In this document: positions 7,123 through 16,599 of the stretch, piece by piece
Layout: the number at the start of each line of letters is the position of its first letter
Position numbering within the stretch: the stretch's first letter is position 1
Source of the DNA: Candidatus Methanovorans sp.
GTDB taxonomy: Archaea > Halobacteriota > Methanosarcinia > Methanosarcinales > Methanosarcinaceae
DNA: 50,472 nt
Direction: 5' to 3'
Assembly: GCA_020793565.1 (NCBI GenBank)
Contig: DQIP01000231.1
Span: 1 to 50,472 of the forward strand
The notes under the pieces: generated by a model
What the model was told of the DNA's origin: nothing
Databases searched by the model: none
Seen by the model: only the letters and a program-made list of their open reading frames with translations
Made by a program: the position numbers and the translations under genes

Positions 7123-7813
7123 TTAATCGAATATTTCCAGGATGTGTTCAGGCTTCTCAAGTACCGTAATCCCTTCAAGGCCCCGAATTGTCTTCACGTT
7201 ACGCTCATCCACATCCCGTACACGGAGTTCAACTTCCCCGCCTTTGATCGCATCATAAGGGCACAATTCCTTGCATATCCCACAACCTTTGCACTTGAGC
7301 AGGTCGATCTGGTCTTTGATAGCACCATGTGGACACTTTTCTCTTGGTAGGCACTCCTCACACTGCCTGCAAAACTCCCTATCGATCATATACGGCATCT
7401 CTGAGCGTACAACACCTGCAACGTCAACCGGTACTACATACACAGGCACACTTCCTTTAACAGCCTGTGCAACTATATTGGTTACCAGTGAATCCGCAAT
7501 CCCATACGCGATCTTTGAAGTAGTGTTGGAAGTCGCAGGTGTAATAAAAAGAGCGTCATATTTCCCAAGAAGGAATCTTCCGGCTTTTGGTGAACTTTTA
7601 CCCTGCTCGCTTTCCAGAAAAATCTCTTCAAGATAATCCCCGCCCGATAATTTCACAAGCTTATTTTCAAGCCCATACATTCGCAGCACTCGAAACAAAT
7701 GTATTAATCCGAACATCACGATTATTTAATTTAATATCTTTAAATATCTCATAACTCTCATTTAAAAAATGACCAGCCCCTGTAATTCCCCAGGCGATTT
7801 TGTGCAATTTCAT
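7123..7813 (-). pseudogene. Archaeoflavoprotein AfpA / DmrX-like, frameshifted
   Basis: This is a flavoprotein with a C-terminal 2[4Fe-4S] ferredoxin domain. The family is annotated as archaeoflavoprotein AfpA or dihydromethanopterin reductase (acceptor). The N-terminus MKLHKIAWGITGAGHFLNES is encoded from 7813 in one frame, and the rest, from VLRMYGLENKLVKLSGGDYL, in another. The frames join near 7682-7692, where FVSSA meets LRMYG with a few residues missing. The ferredoxin cysteines CRQCEECLPREKC and CKGCGICKELCP are intact. A short deletion between two GTGCT copies (about 14 bp) would explain the break. It is either a real pseudogene or a sequencing error; the 3' part alone (198 aa) lacks the flavodoxin-like N-terminus. 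Confidence 0.75.
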
Positions 7814-7888
7814 GAAACTGCATATGTTTTTGGCATCGTTATATCTTTCTAAAAATTCGCATATAAGGATATGCAACAGCATACAAAA

Positions 7889-8315
7889 AAGATTGATCGT
7901 GATTAAATGTGCAGTGGAAATAAGGGGGTTGTACATATACCGCATCGTACAATAATACAAATATCCACCATAGCATCTGATGCAATGCGATATAAAAACA
8001 AAACCGATATTTTAGAGGACATTATTACTGCTTAAAATCAGCAAGCATCAAGATTTATCATGATTGAATGTGCAGTGGAAATGGGGGGGTTGTGCCTATA
8101 CCATATCCTATAATGATACAAATATTCACCGTATCATTTGATGCAATGCGATATAACGAGAAAATCTTCGCTAACGCTCAGATTAACTCGGACTACATAA
8201 TCCTATAGATTATATACTAGAACAAAAAAGATGTTTTTGAGGATATTATTACTGCTTAAAATCAGCAAGCATTAAGATTTATCATGATTGAATGTGCAGT
8301 GGAAACAAGGGGGTG
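7889..8315. repeat. Tandem duplication, about 161-bp unit
   Basis: Copy a is 7889-8049, copy b is 8050-8273, and a third copy starts at 8274 and stops near 8315. Shared blocks include AAGATT(T/G)ATC, TGTGCAGTGGAAA, GATGCAATGCGATATA and ATTACTGCTTAAAATCAGCA. Copy b is longer only because a 62-bp repeat unit sits in it at 8156-8217. The array lies between the archaeoflavoprotein start and the DUF447 stop, both leftward genes, and so occupies the upstream region of the former. No coding potential is seen in 7814-8321. Confidence 0.85.
8156..8217 (+). repeat. 62-bp interspersed repeat, single unit with empty-site control
   Basis: One unit runs from ACGAGAAAATCTTCGC to ATTATATACT. The sister copy at 7889-8049 lacks it: GCAATGCGATATA continues directly into AAAACAAAACCGATATT, whereas here GATATA is followed by the unit and then GAACAAAAAAGATGTT. 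The length difference between copies (224 versus 161 bp) equals one unit within a base. Confidence 0.85.
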
Positions 8316-8321
8316 AAACCC

Positions 8322-8930
8322 CTACATTTTCAATTTTTTCAAACAATCATTCAGCATATTGATGGCGATTTTCTCGCGCTTGCCACCACACCTGGATACA
8401 ATAGCGGAGTACGCATGTATCAATTTCAAGTATTTTTCATCATTTGATAATTTATATCGTGTTGCATGAACCGCAGCTTCGAGAACCGCATTAAAACCAC
8501 GATTTGGTGCCTGTACCGGACTTTGATTTACATGGGCATGCAGTGGGTTAAGCTCTGCAACAAGTGCCTCACTGGTCACTTTAATACTACTACATTCAAA
8601 AACCACCCAGCTCAACGCATCCTTTAATACTGGAAATTTATGCCCTTCCACAGATACATAATTAAAATCCGATTCTTTTAGATTTGAAAATGTAGAACGC
8701 ACAAAAATCACAGGGTCGTTGACCACATTTGCCACTAAAACCCTTTCGGAATGTACATTGAAATATGTGATTGAGCCTTTGAAGAGCCTTACAAAAACAC
8801 GACCTTCCTTCCTAATAATCCCAATAGGTGCGGCATTTGGCAAAGACCCCTTCATTGTTGTGACAATCGTCTCGGATATGCCATCATATATCCCGAATTC
8901 ATCAAGGTTTGGATATCCCGATTCCGTCAA
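8322..8930 (-). CDS. DUF447 family protein
   Basis: A 202-aa protein matching the archaeal DUF447 family, which has an FMN-binding split-barrel-like N-terminal half (YDGISETIVTTMKGSLPNAAPIGII, then VRLFKGSITYFNV) and a helical C-terminal half. The family is widespread in methanogens. Its biochemical role is not established; flavin binding is inferred from the fold. Its start overlaps the stop of the upstream CitG-like gene by 4 bp, so it is the last gene of a three-gene operon read leftward. Confidence 0.8.
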   Translation of the reverse strand: MTESGYPNLDEFGIYDGISETIVTTMKGSLPNAAPIGIIRKEGRVFVRLFKGSITYFNVHSERVLVANVVNDPVIFVRSTFSNLKESDFNYVSVEGHKFPVLKDALSWVVFECSSIKVTSEALVAELNPLHAHVNQSPVQAPNRGFNAVLEAAVHATRYKLSNDEKYLKLIHAYSAIVSRCGGKREKIAINMLNDCLKKLKM

Positions 8931-9940
8931 AACCTTACACCTCCCAGCAAAGCGATAAACAGGCCTGCAATGACAATATCTGCAGTTGATCCGGGATTTA
9001 TGCCTTTGTACAGCAGTTCGTCATCAAACTCTTCAACTGCAATGCGCACTGCACCAAAACCTGCCCCTTTCTGGTCAAACTCCATCAATATATTCCGCGC
9101 ACGCCCGGATACATAGTCAGCAGTAGTTTCATCAAATTTCGTCTGGATAAATGTATCCCTGTTTTCTGACAATATTTTCAGGAACACATATACTACAATA
9201 TCATTTACATCTAATTTCGATTTGCCGGATATGTCCGTATCTCCCATGCACTGAATTATCATTTCCCCGCAATGGGCACATCTTTTAAAACCACTGGTCC
9301 ATTCACCTGCGATCAGGTCATAACCTTTTGATATCTCCATGAGACCATACAAGGTAGTGCCTTCCTCACACAATGAGCCGATAGAACCGGAATCCTGCAA
9401 ATCGAATTCATCAACAGGGTTTACACGGACTTTGGCATCTTCAAATGACTTATAAAAATCGATCGCATCCTGTGTATTCGTATCTTTCACAATATCGTGC
9501 GCGTGCGATACAAGTTCTTCAATGGTAAATTCATGCTCCTTGTGAAGAATATCGCCAGCAGCCATTGCAAGCGGAACCAATAGAATAAATGCCCCGAAAT
9601 GGGTATTTCCCCCATTCTGCCATTTCGCACTCTCAAGTACCGCACTGTGAATAAGGGAGCCCACACCATTAGAACCCCTGTGATCCCTGTTCTTTGCCGC
9701 ATCTTCCATCACAGGATAGATACTCACAGCAGATGCCAGAAAATGCTCAAATCGCGTATCTTCATAATCATGATTCCTATCAACATTCCCAGGCTTTGGG
9801 AACGCTGATACTTCCATGACCATTGCAAGCTGTACGCAACGTGCTATGTAAGAAGCAGCTACAGCTATATCATCATTAAACTCATATTTGGATGCAAATA
9901 GCCGATCTGGTTTAAGATTCATTAACCGGAATTTTAGCAT
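8927..9940 (-). CDS. CitG/MdcB-like triphosphoribosyl-dephospho-CoA synthase family protein
   Basis: A 337-aa protein of the CitG family, whose bacterial members attach a triphosphoribosyl group to dephospho-CoA. The motif MEVSAFPKPGNVDRNHDYEDTRFEHF near the N-terminus and PGSTADIVIAGLFIALLGG at the end are characteristic. The archaeal members sit beside methanogenesis marker 9, where no citrate or malonate lyase exists, so the substrate is probably different. The start at 9940 overlaps the upstream gene by 29 bp; an internal ATG (MNLKPDRL) would give a 4-codon shorter overlap. It is the middle gene of the operon. Confidence 0.8.
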   Translation of the reverse strand: MLKFRLMNLKPDRLFASKYEFNDDIAVAASYIARCVQLAMVMEVSAFPKPGNVDRNHDYEDTRFEHFLASAVSIYPVMEDAAKNRDHRGSNGVGSLIHSAVLESAKWQNGGNTHFGAFILLVPLAMAAGDILHKEHEFTIEELVSHAHDIVKDTNTQDAIDFYKSFEDAKVRVNPVDEFDLQDSGSIGSLCEEGTTLYGLMEISKGYDLIAGEWTSGFKRCAHCGEMIIQCMGDTDISGKSKLDVNDIVVYVFLKILSENRDTFIQTKFDETTADYVSGRARNILMEFDQKGAGFGAVRIAVEEFDDELLYKGINPGSTADIVIAGLFIALLGGVRF

Positions 9941-11066
9941 TTTCTAATATATAAGTTGCAAGGTTTTTCTTCAACCGCATATACTCCGCACCGGACAAAC
10001 CGATCATATTCATCACTCCATCACGCAAAAAGCATGGTTTTGAAAGTTTGCAGCACCATACAAGACTTCCAAAACAAGTATTGTCCCCGGGTTCAAGCAT
10101 CGTGCCTCTTGCAAATTCCATTTTCATGTTTGCAAATTCCTGCGCAGATAAACCTAATTTAGCAATCTTATTGTGCACTGCACATGGTTTTACAGGCAAA
10201 CAGCAAAATGCCAGTGCGCGAAGATCGCCTTCTCCGCCGCATATATGTTTTGGTGCATTATACCATCCGGTAGCCTGCTGTAAAGCTGTGATATCATCAA
10301 CCAGTTCAGATATAATGTTAGGATCGTTCAATACACCCCTTGCAACGGAGATCATATCCGCACCGCGTGCAAACATGTCCTTGGCATCCTTGAAACAGGT
10401 GATGGAATTATTGCCGATCAAAAACATCTTTGTGGAATCGCGAATATTGCGTATCATGCGAAGGTCCGCACCAGTTCCTTCTTTCATAGCATCAACATGT
10501 AAAATGTCGGCACCTGCCGATTCGATTGCCCTTGTCAGGACAATGTCATCAACAACATTTGTGCGAATCTTGACTGATACCACAACACCGGTCTCCTTGA
10601 TCTTACCGATCCAATCAACAAGTCGGGGAATGTCGCGCATAAGTGCTTCTCCAACTCCAATGCTGACCATCTCTTCCTGACGGCAATGTGCATCCAATTC
10701 AAGAATTGCACCAGCATCCCTGGCAATCATGGCGGCTTCGAGTAATGGTTCAATGGTTGTGCCCCGGACATTGACAGCCACAACATTGCCAGCCACAACA
10801 TTGCCATCTCCCATGTTTTCGATCTCACTTTTCAAAAACCCGAATGGATTATCAGAAATAAACTCGTCCCTGCCTCTTGCCATGAGTTTTGATGCCGCAT
10901 CGTTCGTTTTTTCATCAAGATTGAAACTCCCGATAACTACTAAACCTGCACGGTTTGCATGTTCATTAGCAAATGCACTGTTTGTTATTCCTGCCATCGT
11001 GGCAAGTGCAATCGGATTTTTAAAGGTGATATTTCCGGTATGGAGGTCAAATATATCATCAATCAC
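9912..11066 (-). CDS. Methanogenesis marker protein 9 (Dus/DHOD-like TIM barrel)
   Basis: A 384-aa protein with a dihydrouridine synthase / dihydroorotate dehydrogenase-like TIM barrel (residues about 1-260) and a cysteine-rich C-terminal extension (CCLPVKPC, CFGSLVWCCKLSKPC), which is the distinctive mark of methanogenesis marker protein 9. Its exact function is unknown. The cysteine pairs suggest an Fe-S cluster or zinc site. It is the first gene of the operon with the CitG-like and DUF447 genes, a grouping seen in methanogens. Its presence is one of the main reasons for assigning the window to a methanogen or anaerobic methanotroph lineage. Confidence 0.85.
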   Translation of the reverse strand: MIDDIFDLHTGNITFKNPIALATMAGITNSAFANEHANRAGLVVIGSFNLDEKTNDAASKLMARGRDEFISDNPFGFLKSEIENMGDGNVVAGNVVAVNVRGTTIEPLLEAAMIARDAGAILELDAHCRQEEMVSIGVGEALMRDIPRLVDWIGKIKETGVVVSVKIRTNVVDDIVLTRAIESAGADILHVDAMKEGTGADLRMIRNIRDSTKMFLIGNNSITCFKDAKDMFARGADMISVARGVLNDPNIISELVDDITALQQATGWYNAPKHICGGEGDLRALAFCCLPVKPCAVHNKIAKLGLSAQEFANMKMEFARGTMLEPGDNTCFGSLVWCCKLSKPCFLRDGVMNMIGLSGAEYMRLKKNLATYILENAKIPVNES

Positions 11067-11371
11067 GTGTTTACCTCAATTGTATTGTTTCTAAAGTTTA
11101 AAGATATTAGAGTCATGTTTTGAGTTGTGCAGAGTTATATTAAAAATTGAAATTGACTTTATACCTCTGTTTTTTTGTGAATAATGCATAAATACATATT
11201 AATGTATCGGCATGATGTTACTGCCAAAGAAGTCTACATATCGTATTATGGTACATTCGATGAGGCATTATATGGTTCACATATATACGAAATGCGGTTC
11301 TAATTCAGTAAACATTATTTAGAATGACCATCAACTGTTATACACTCAAAATATATACAAAATGGTGGTAC
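11067..11371. promoter_or_regulatory. Divergent intergenic region between the marker-9 operon and mscS
   Basis: This 305-bp AT-rich region must hold promoters for both directions. Several TATA-like strings occur (for example AAAATATATAC at about 11347 and CATATATACG at about 11279), but I cannot choose between them. No gene or strong repeat is visible. Confidence 0.4.
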
Positions 11372-12253
11372 ATGTCAATTTTTGATTCTTTTACTTTATG
11401 GTTCTCATTGAACATCACAAACGCCCTGTTCATATTTGTAATTGTCATAGCCACTATAATTGTTGCAAGAATCGTTGACAGGCTGCTAAAGACCCAGTTA
11501 AAGCTGCTAAGTGCAAAAATGGACATTGATGAGACGATTTACGGGCTTATAAGACGTATTGCCGTTGCTACCGTGTACCTTATGGGTATAATAATCGTCG
11601 TTAGCAGTGTGCCGTTTCTTGAAAATATATCGTTTGCCATTTTTGCAAGTGCCGGATTTGCGGGACTTGTCGTAGGTATGGCAGCCCAGAGCAGTCTTTC
11701 CAACATAATTTCGGGCATATCATTAGCAGTGTTTCGACCGTTTGGAGTTGGGGACATTGTAACCATCCATGACGAATATGGAACAATATCTGACATCACG
11801 CTCGGTCACACAGTGGTGACGACATGGGATAACCGCAGGCTGATAATACCAAACCATATCATCAGTGACGAGGCAATAATCAACTGGTCTATCAACGATC
11901 CAACCATACTCTGGCCACTTGACATCGGTATTGGCTATGATGCCGACATTGACCATGCACGCAGCATAATGATCGAAGAGACAAAAAATCATGAAAATGT
12001 TTTACACCTCAACGACGTGCGTAAATATCATCCAGAGATTGTTGGCGGTAAAGAGATAAGGGTTGTCGTTACAGAACTTGGTGATTTTGCAGTAAACCTG
12101 CGCCTGACTTTCTGGGTAGCTAATCGCTCCGTGGCGTTTATTACAGGATGTGAAATCATTGAATCCATAAAGAAAAGATTTGATGCAGAGGGCATCGAAA
12201 TACCATATCCGTATCGAACTATTGTCTACAAAAAAGACATTGTGGAAAATTAA
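11372..12253 (+). CDS. Small-conductance mechanosensitive channel, MscS family
   Basis: This is a membrane channel that opens under hypo-osmotic stress. The 293-aa form starts at MSIFDSFTLWF (11372); the track start at 11324 adds 16 residues without family support, and GGTGG lies just before the chosen ATG. Three hydrophobic segments lie at residues about 10-35, 55-80 and 85-110. The pore-lining helix and the following conserved stretch are seen in ASAGFAGLVVGMAAQSSLSNIISGISLAVFRPFGVGD. The C-terminal beta and alpha/beta domains are complete. It is followed 26 bp later by an MPG phosphatase gene, another osmolarity-related function. Confidence 0.88.
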   Translation: MSIFDSFTLWFSLNITNALFIFVIVIATIIVARIVDRLLKTQLKLLSAKMDIDETIYGLIRRIAVATVYLMGIIIVVSSVPFLENISFAIFASAGFAGLVVGMAAQSSLSNIISGISLAVFRPFGVGDIVTIHDEYGTISDITLGHTVVTTWDNRRLIIPNHIISDEAIINWSINDPTILWPLDIGIGYDADIDHARSIMIEETKNHENVLHLNDVRKYHPEIVGGKEIRVVVTELGDFAVNLRLTFWVANRSVAFITGCEIIESIKKRFDAEGIEIPYPYRTIVYKKDIVEN

Positions 12254-12279
12254 CCTGAAATACCGGGGAAGATCAGAAC

Positions 12280-13095
12280 ATGAAGTATATTGTATTCACA
12301 GATATTGACGGGACATTGATCGAACATGATACATATTCCTACGAAGCCGCAAAGCCCGCACTTTCAGCACTGAAAGAACAGGACATTCCGCTCATATTCT
12401 GCACCAGTAAAACACGGGCAGAGATAGAGGTATATGTAAAAGAACTTGACCTGGCATATCCGTTCATATCGGAGAATGGGGGTGCGATATTCATTCCGCA
12501 CAACTATTTTGACGTGGAATATGCTCACACCAAAGAGACGCCTGAATATGACATTATAGAGCTTGGCACTGATTATGGCACATTGAGAAAAAACCTTGCC
12601 GATATCCGAAGATCCGTGGACTTTGAGATCATCGGGTTTGGGGATATGGACGATGTCGGTGTCAGCGAAGATACCGGTCTTGACATAGAGTCCGCCAGAC
12701 TTGCAAAGATCCGGGAATATGATGAAGCATTCAGGTTAGGTAAGGGAGCAAATACGCCGGATGCAGAGAAACGTTTAACTGAACTCATAAAGTCTCATGG
12801 TTTGAACCATACGCGCGGAGGCAGGTACTGGCACATTATAGGTGATAATGATAAAGGAAAAGCAGTAACTATCTTATCAGAGATATACCGGAGGCAGTTT
12901 GATGATATCAGGACAATCGGGCTCGGGGATAGCCAGAACGATCTTCCGATGCTGCAAGCCGTAGATATTCCATTACTTGTCCGGAAGCCGGGTGGCCAGT
13001 ATGACGCATCCATAAAGGATGCAAGGATAAACAAAGTCAAGGGAATCGGACCTGTTGGCTGGAATATTGCAATACTCGATATACTTATGGCATGA
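12280..13095 (+). CDS. mpgP: Mannosyl-3-phosphoglycerate phosphatase
   Basis: This is a HAD-superfamily (Cof-type) phosphatase that removes phosphate from mannosyl-3-phosphoglycerate to form the compatible solute mannosylglycerate. At 271 aa it has the expected length. HAD motif I is FTDIDGTL (residues 5-12), a Thr/Ser motif II lies in FCTSKTRAE, and motif IV is GLGDSQNDLPML. The insert SENGGAIFIP is typical of the MPGP/YedP group. GGGGA precedes the ATG. The synthase gene mpgS is not adjacent, so the exact substrate is inferred from subfamily features. Other sugar-phosphate HAD phosphatases remain possible. Confidence 0.75.
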   Translation: MKYIVFTDIDGTLIEHDTYSYEAAKPALSALKEQDIPLIFCTSKTRAEIEVYVKELDLAYPFISENGGAIFIPHNYFDVEYAHTKETPEYDIIELGTDYGTLRKNLADIRRSVDFEIIGFGDMDDVGVSEDTGLDIESARLAKIREYDEAFRLGKGANTPDAEKRLTELIKSHGLNHTRGGRYWHIIGDNDKGKAVTILSEIYRRQFDDIRTIGLGDSQNDLPMLQAVDIPLLVRKPGGQYDASIKDARINKVKGIGPVGWNIAILDILMA

Positions 13096-13362
13096 TTATG
13101 CTGATTGTGATGTTATTACTGTTAATGTGAAGATATTTGCAAATATAGCGGATAGTGCAAGCTCTAAAAATGTGCTGAAATGTAGGAGAAAAGATATAAT
13201 GTAGAGGTAAAGATTAAATAAATCGGAAATAGGAGTGGATATTGGGCTAAAATGGGTGAATTCGGCCAAATGTTAACAAAATATTATTATAATGATGGAA
13301 ACATGCAGTTAATATGTCCTGAGTGGGTGAAAATCCGGGCTAAAACGACCGTTTCTAGTTGG
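13096..13362. other. Non-coding stretch before the histidine kinase
   Basis: No ORF of substance and no recognised RNA are seen. With the repeat at 13363-13421 and the short sequence before the kinase start, 439 bp separate mpgP from the kinase. Confidence 0.4.
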
Positions 13363-13421
13363 ATATAATCTATAGGATTATGTAGTCCGAGTTAATTCGA
13401 CCGTAGGGAGGATTTTCTCGT
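13363..13421 (-). repeat. 62-bp interspersed repeat, single unit in minus orientation
   Basis: The reverse complement matches the consensus closely: GAGAAAATCCTCCCTACGGTC, then GAATTAACTCGGACTACATAATCCTATAGATTATAT. It lies 113 bp upstream of a histidine kinase start. Confidence 0.85.
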
Positions 13422-13534
13422 CAGATAAATTATATCAATATTATTGTACCTTATCGGTCTGCGTCCATAACTGTTCCTGCTGTAAATTAAACGTTAACAG
13501 TTGTCTGCAACCTGTCGAATAATTGGAGCGAGTG

Positions 13535-14581
13535 ATGTCTGAACCAACAGAAAAATACAAAGTTGTAATAGTAGTTATCTTTTTAGCTGCATCTGCAAGC
13601 CTTATTTATTATTCTCATGCGGTACTTGAAACCGGTGTTCTTTTTACCCATTTATTTTATATTCCAATCATATACGCAACTATGTGGTGGAAAAGAAAAG
13701 GTTTGGTCGTTCCTATTTTTTTAGCCGTAATACTAAATCTCAGCCATATTTATATCAGAAAAGACATAATAACATATAATGACCAGATCCGATCCCTGAT
13801 GTTCATAGTCATTGGTTTCATGGTTGCTGAGTTGAGTGATAAAGTATCAAAAGGAGAGAAAGAACTTAGAAAATCCCATGAGAAACTAAAGCATAATGCT
13901 GTAGAACTTGCAACAATTAATGAAGAACTGGTAGCGTTCAATTATTCGGTTTCACATGATCTCCGCTCGCCCCTGCGAAGTATCGATGGGTTCAGCCAGG
14001 CACTGCTGGAAGACTACACCGATAAACTTGATGCCCAGGGTAAAGATTACCTTACGCGTGTACGCGTCGCCAGCCAGAAAATGGCCCAGCTCATTGATGA
14101 CCTGCTAAATCTTTCGCGTATGACGCGCACTGAGATGCAGCGTGAGGTTATAGATTTGAGTGCTCTGGCGCAGGGCATTGCATCTGAATTCCAGAATCGA
14201 GAGCCTGAACGCCATGTGGAGTTTGTTATAGCAGAAGGAATGGAAGTAAATGGAGACAAGAGGCTGCTTATGGTGGTACTGGAGAACCTGCTTGGCAATG
14301 CCTGGAAATTCACAGGAAAGCATCCAGAAGCAAGAATAGAATGTGGGGTTACACAGGTTAACGGTAAACCTGCATATTTTGTACGCGACGACGGCGCTGG
14401 TTTTGATATGACTTACGCTGATAAACTGTTTGGTTCCTTCCAGCGGTTGCACGGTACTACTGAGTTCCCCGGCACCGGGATCGGGTTGGCTACGGTAAAG
14501 CGCATTGTTCACCGACATGGCGGCCTGGTTTGGGCAAAAGGAGAAGTAGAGCATGGTGCAACATTCTACTTTACACTATAG
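13535..14581 (+). CDS. Membrane-bound sensor histidine kinase
   Basis: A 348-aa kinase with about four membrane helices in residues 8-105 (for example VVIVVIFLAASASLIYYSHAV, then LFTHLFYIPIIYATMWW), a short coiled-coil linker, the HisKA box FNYSVSHDLRSPLRSIDGF carrying the phospho-accepting His, and a HATPase domain with N-box LENLLGNAWKF and G-box GTGIGLATVKRIV. The G1 box is DDGAGFDMTYADKLF. The ATG at 13535 has GGAG upstream; the track start at 13523 is a TTG. It is followed by a response regulator and a hybrid regulator-kinase, forming a phosphorelay group. The signal sensed is unknown; the N-terminal region is purely membrane-embedded. Confidence 0.9.
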   Translation: MSEPTEKYKVVIVVIFLAASASLIYYSHAVLETGVLFTHLFYIPIIYATMWWKRKGLVVPIFLAVILNLSHIYIRKDIITYNDQIRSLMFIVIGFMVAELSDKVSKGEKELRKSHEKLKHNAVELATINEELVAFNYSVSHDLRSPLRSIDGFSQALLEDYTDKLDAQGKDYLTRVRVASQKMAQLIDDLLNLSRMTRTEMQREVIDLSALAQGIASEFQNREPERHVEFVIAEGMEVNGDKRLLMVVLENLLGNAWKFTGKHPEARIECGVTQVNGKPAYFVRDDGAGFDMTYADKLFGSFQRLHGTTEFPGTGIGLATVKRIVHRHGGLVWAKGEVEHGATFYFTL

Positions 14582-14616
14582 TCATTATACAAGAATTGCC
14601 AAGGAGAACATAAAAT

Positions 14617-15081
14617 ATGCAAACAGGTGAAAAAAACGGCAAAATTATACTGCTGGTAGAAGACAATCCGGATGACGTAGAACTGACGTTACGTGCACTC
14701 AAGAAAAACAATATCTTGAACAAGGTAGTGGTAGCGAATGATGGCGTCGAAGCGCTGGATTATCTATTTGGCACGGGGGCATACGAAGGCCGCAACACCA
14801 GTGTTATCCCACAGGTGCTACTGCTGGATCTGAAATTACCCAAAGTAAATGGGCTGGAAGTGCTACAGCAAATACGAAACTACGGCCCGACGAAACTACT
14901 TCCCGTGGTAGTTCTCACATCGTCCATGGAAGAACATGATTTAATAGCCAGTTACCAGCTGGGCGCAAACAGCTATATTCGCAAGCCAGTCGATTTTAGT
15001 AAATTTATAGAAGCAGTGAAACAGCTGGGGTTGTACTGGCTTGTTTTGAATGAACCTCCGGTAATAGAAAGTGCAATTTAG
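14617..15081 (+). CDS. Single-domain response regulator (Rcp1/CheY-like)
   Basis: A 154-aa receiver domain with no output domain. The acidic pocket is VEDNPDD, the phosphoacceptor Asp is in LLLDLKLPK, the conserved Thr/Ser is in VVLTSS and the Lys is in RKPVDF. The insert YLFGTGAYEGR is typical of Rcp-type regulators that pair with phytochrome-like kinases. AAGGAG precedes the ATG. Its stop codon TAG is directly followed by the ATG of the next gene, so the two are translationally coupled. It probably shuttles phosphate between the flanking kinases. Confidence 0.9.
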   Translation: MQTGEKNGKIILLVEDNPDDVELTLRALKKNNILNKVVVANDGVEALDYLFGTGAYEGRNTSVIPQVLLLDLKLPKVNGLEVLQQIRNYGPTKLLPVVVLTSSMEEHDLIASYQLGANSYIRKPVDFSKFIEAVKQLGLYWLVLNEPPVIESAI

Positions 15082-16599
15082 ATGAACATACCACTCCGAG
15101 TACTGATCGTCGAGGATTCAGAAGACGATGTTATTCTGCTGCTGCGTGAACTCAAGCGGGGCGGATGTAAACCGATATTTGAACGGGTAGATACAGCAGC
15201 AGCTATGACCGACGCTCTTGATAAGCGGACGTGGGATATTATAATTTCTGATTATTCCATGCCTAATTTTAGTGCGCCTGATGCACTAAAGCTGATGCAA
15301 AAAAGCGAACTGGACCTGCCGTTTATTATTGTATCTGGTAAAATAGGTGAGGATACAGCGGTATCTGCTATGAAAGCAGGTGTACATGATTACATCATGA
15401 AGAACAATATGGCCCGTTTGGTTCCTGTCATTAACAGGGAACTCCATGAAGCAAAGGCAAGACGGGAACATAAACAGGCAGAAGAGGCGCTGCAGGAGAG
15501 CGAAGCGAAAAATCGGGCTTTACTGGACGCTATGCCGGATATGATGTTACGTATCAGTAAAGACTGTACCATCCTGGATTTTAAGGCGGCAAAAAACCTT
15601 GACCCACAGGCTCCGAATAAATTTTTAAATATGAAATTGAATGAGATCTTGCCGTCAGAAGTAGTTCAGCAGGCCGTATATTTCACAGGGCAAACCCTGC
15701 AAACCGGTGAGACCCAGTTATTTGAGTTCCAGTTTGAAGAGAAGGGCAAATTGAATGTTTACGAGGCAAGGTTTGTGATTAGCGGACAAGACGAAGTCCT
15801 TGCCATTGTACGCGATATCACGGAGCGTAAGCAGGCTGAGATGTTACGCCTTGAAAATGAGCAACTTCTGTATGCAAATAAAGCCAAAAGCGAGTTTTTA
15901 GCTACTGTGAGCCATGAACTTCGTACTCCACTTACTTCAATCATCGGTTTTTCATTACTCCTAAAGGAGATGAAACACGGGGAATTAAACGAAAAACAGG
16001 AATCCTATGTGGACAATATACTGACAGGTAGCAGTCACCTGCTAAATCTTATTAGTGATATTCTTGATACGACCAAAATAGAAGCAGGGAAATTAGAACT
16101 GACCATTGGAAAGATGTCAGTGCATAAAGTCCTGAATGAAACACTTAACCTAATAAAAGAAAATGCTGAAACCCACAATGTAATCCTTAAAATCGAAATT
16201 GATCCTCAACTGAATGTTATAGAGGGCGATCAGCGGAGATTGAAGCAGATACTCTTAAACCTGCTAAACAACGCAGTGAAATTCAGCAAGAAAGAAGGAG
16301 GAACGGTAACCTTAACAACAAAAAAAGAAGGTGACATGGCAAAATTTTCAGTTTCGGATACAGGCATAGGGATCAGGGAAGATGATATTGGAAAACTGTT
16401 CAATATGTTCCAGCAGGTTGATACCGGAAACACCAGGCAATACAGCGGAACCGGGCTGGGTCTTGCAATTTCAAAGCAACTTGTGGAATTACATGGTGGA
16501 AGCATTATGGTTGAAAGCGAATATGGAAAAGGCAGCACTTTTTCGTTTTTGCTGCCGATTTCACAAAGTCCCGAAGGAACTTTACTTCATCCTTTTTAA
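15082..16599 (+). CDS. Receiver-PAS-histidine kinase, C-terminus ending in IS630 sequence
   Basis: A 505-aa cytoplasmic kinase. Residues 1-125 form a receiver domain (VEDSEDDV; Asp in IISDYSMPN), residues about 150-255 a PAS domain, and residues 270-495 HisKA ([14 protein letters not shown]) plus HATPase (N-box [18 protein letters not shown]-box [18 protein letters not shown]). The catalytic core is complete through STFSFLLPI. The last residues, [11 protein letters not shown] and the stop, are read from an inserted IS630 fragment in antisense, so the natural end has been replaced. The core should still fold. There are no membrane helices, so it probably acts in the cytosol with the two preceding genes. 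Confidence 0.88.
   Translation: MNIPLRVLIVEDSEDDVILLLRELKRGGCKPIFERVDTAAAMTDALDKRTWDIIISDYSMPNFSAPDALKLMQKSELDLPFIIVSGKIGEDTAVSAMKAGVHDYIMKNNMARLVPVINRELHEAKARREHKQAEEALQESEAKNRALLDAMPDMMLRISKDCTILDFKAAKNLDPQAPNKFLNMKLNEILPSEVVQQAVYFTGQTLQTGETQLFEFQFEEKGKLNVYEARFVISGQDEVLAIVRDITERKQAEMLRLENEQLLYANKAKSEFLATVSHELRTPLTSIIGFSLLLKEMKHGELNEKQESYVDNILTGSSHLLNLISDILDTTKIEAGKLELTIGKMSVHKVLNETLNLIKENAETHNVILKIEIDPQLNVIEGDQRRLKQILLNLLNNAVKFSKKEGGTVTLTTKKEGDMAKFSVSDTGIGIREDDIGKLFNMFQQVDTGNTRQYSGTGLGLAISKQLVELHGGSIMVESEYGKGSTFSFLLPISQSPEGTLLHPF

Noticed and set aside
10048-10680. 210-aa plus-strand ORF inside the marker 9 gene
   Set aside because: Antisense shadow of a well-supported gene; serine-rich composition typical of reverse translation.
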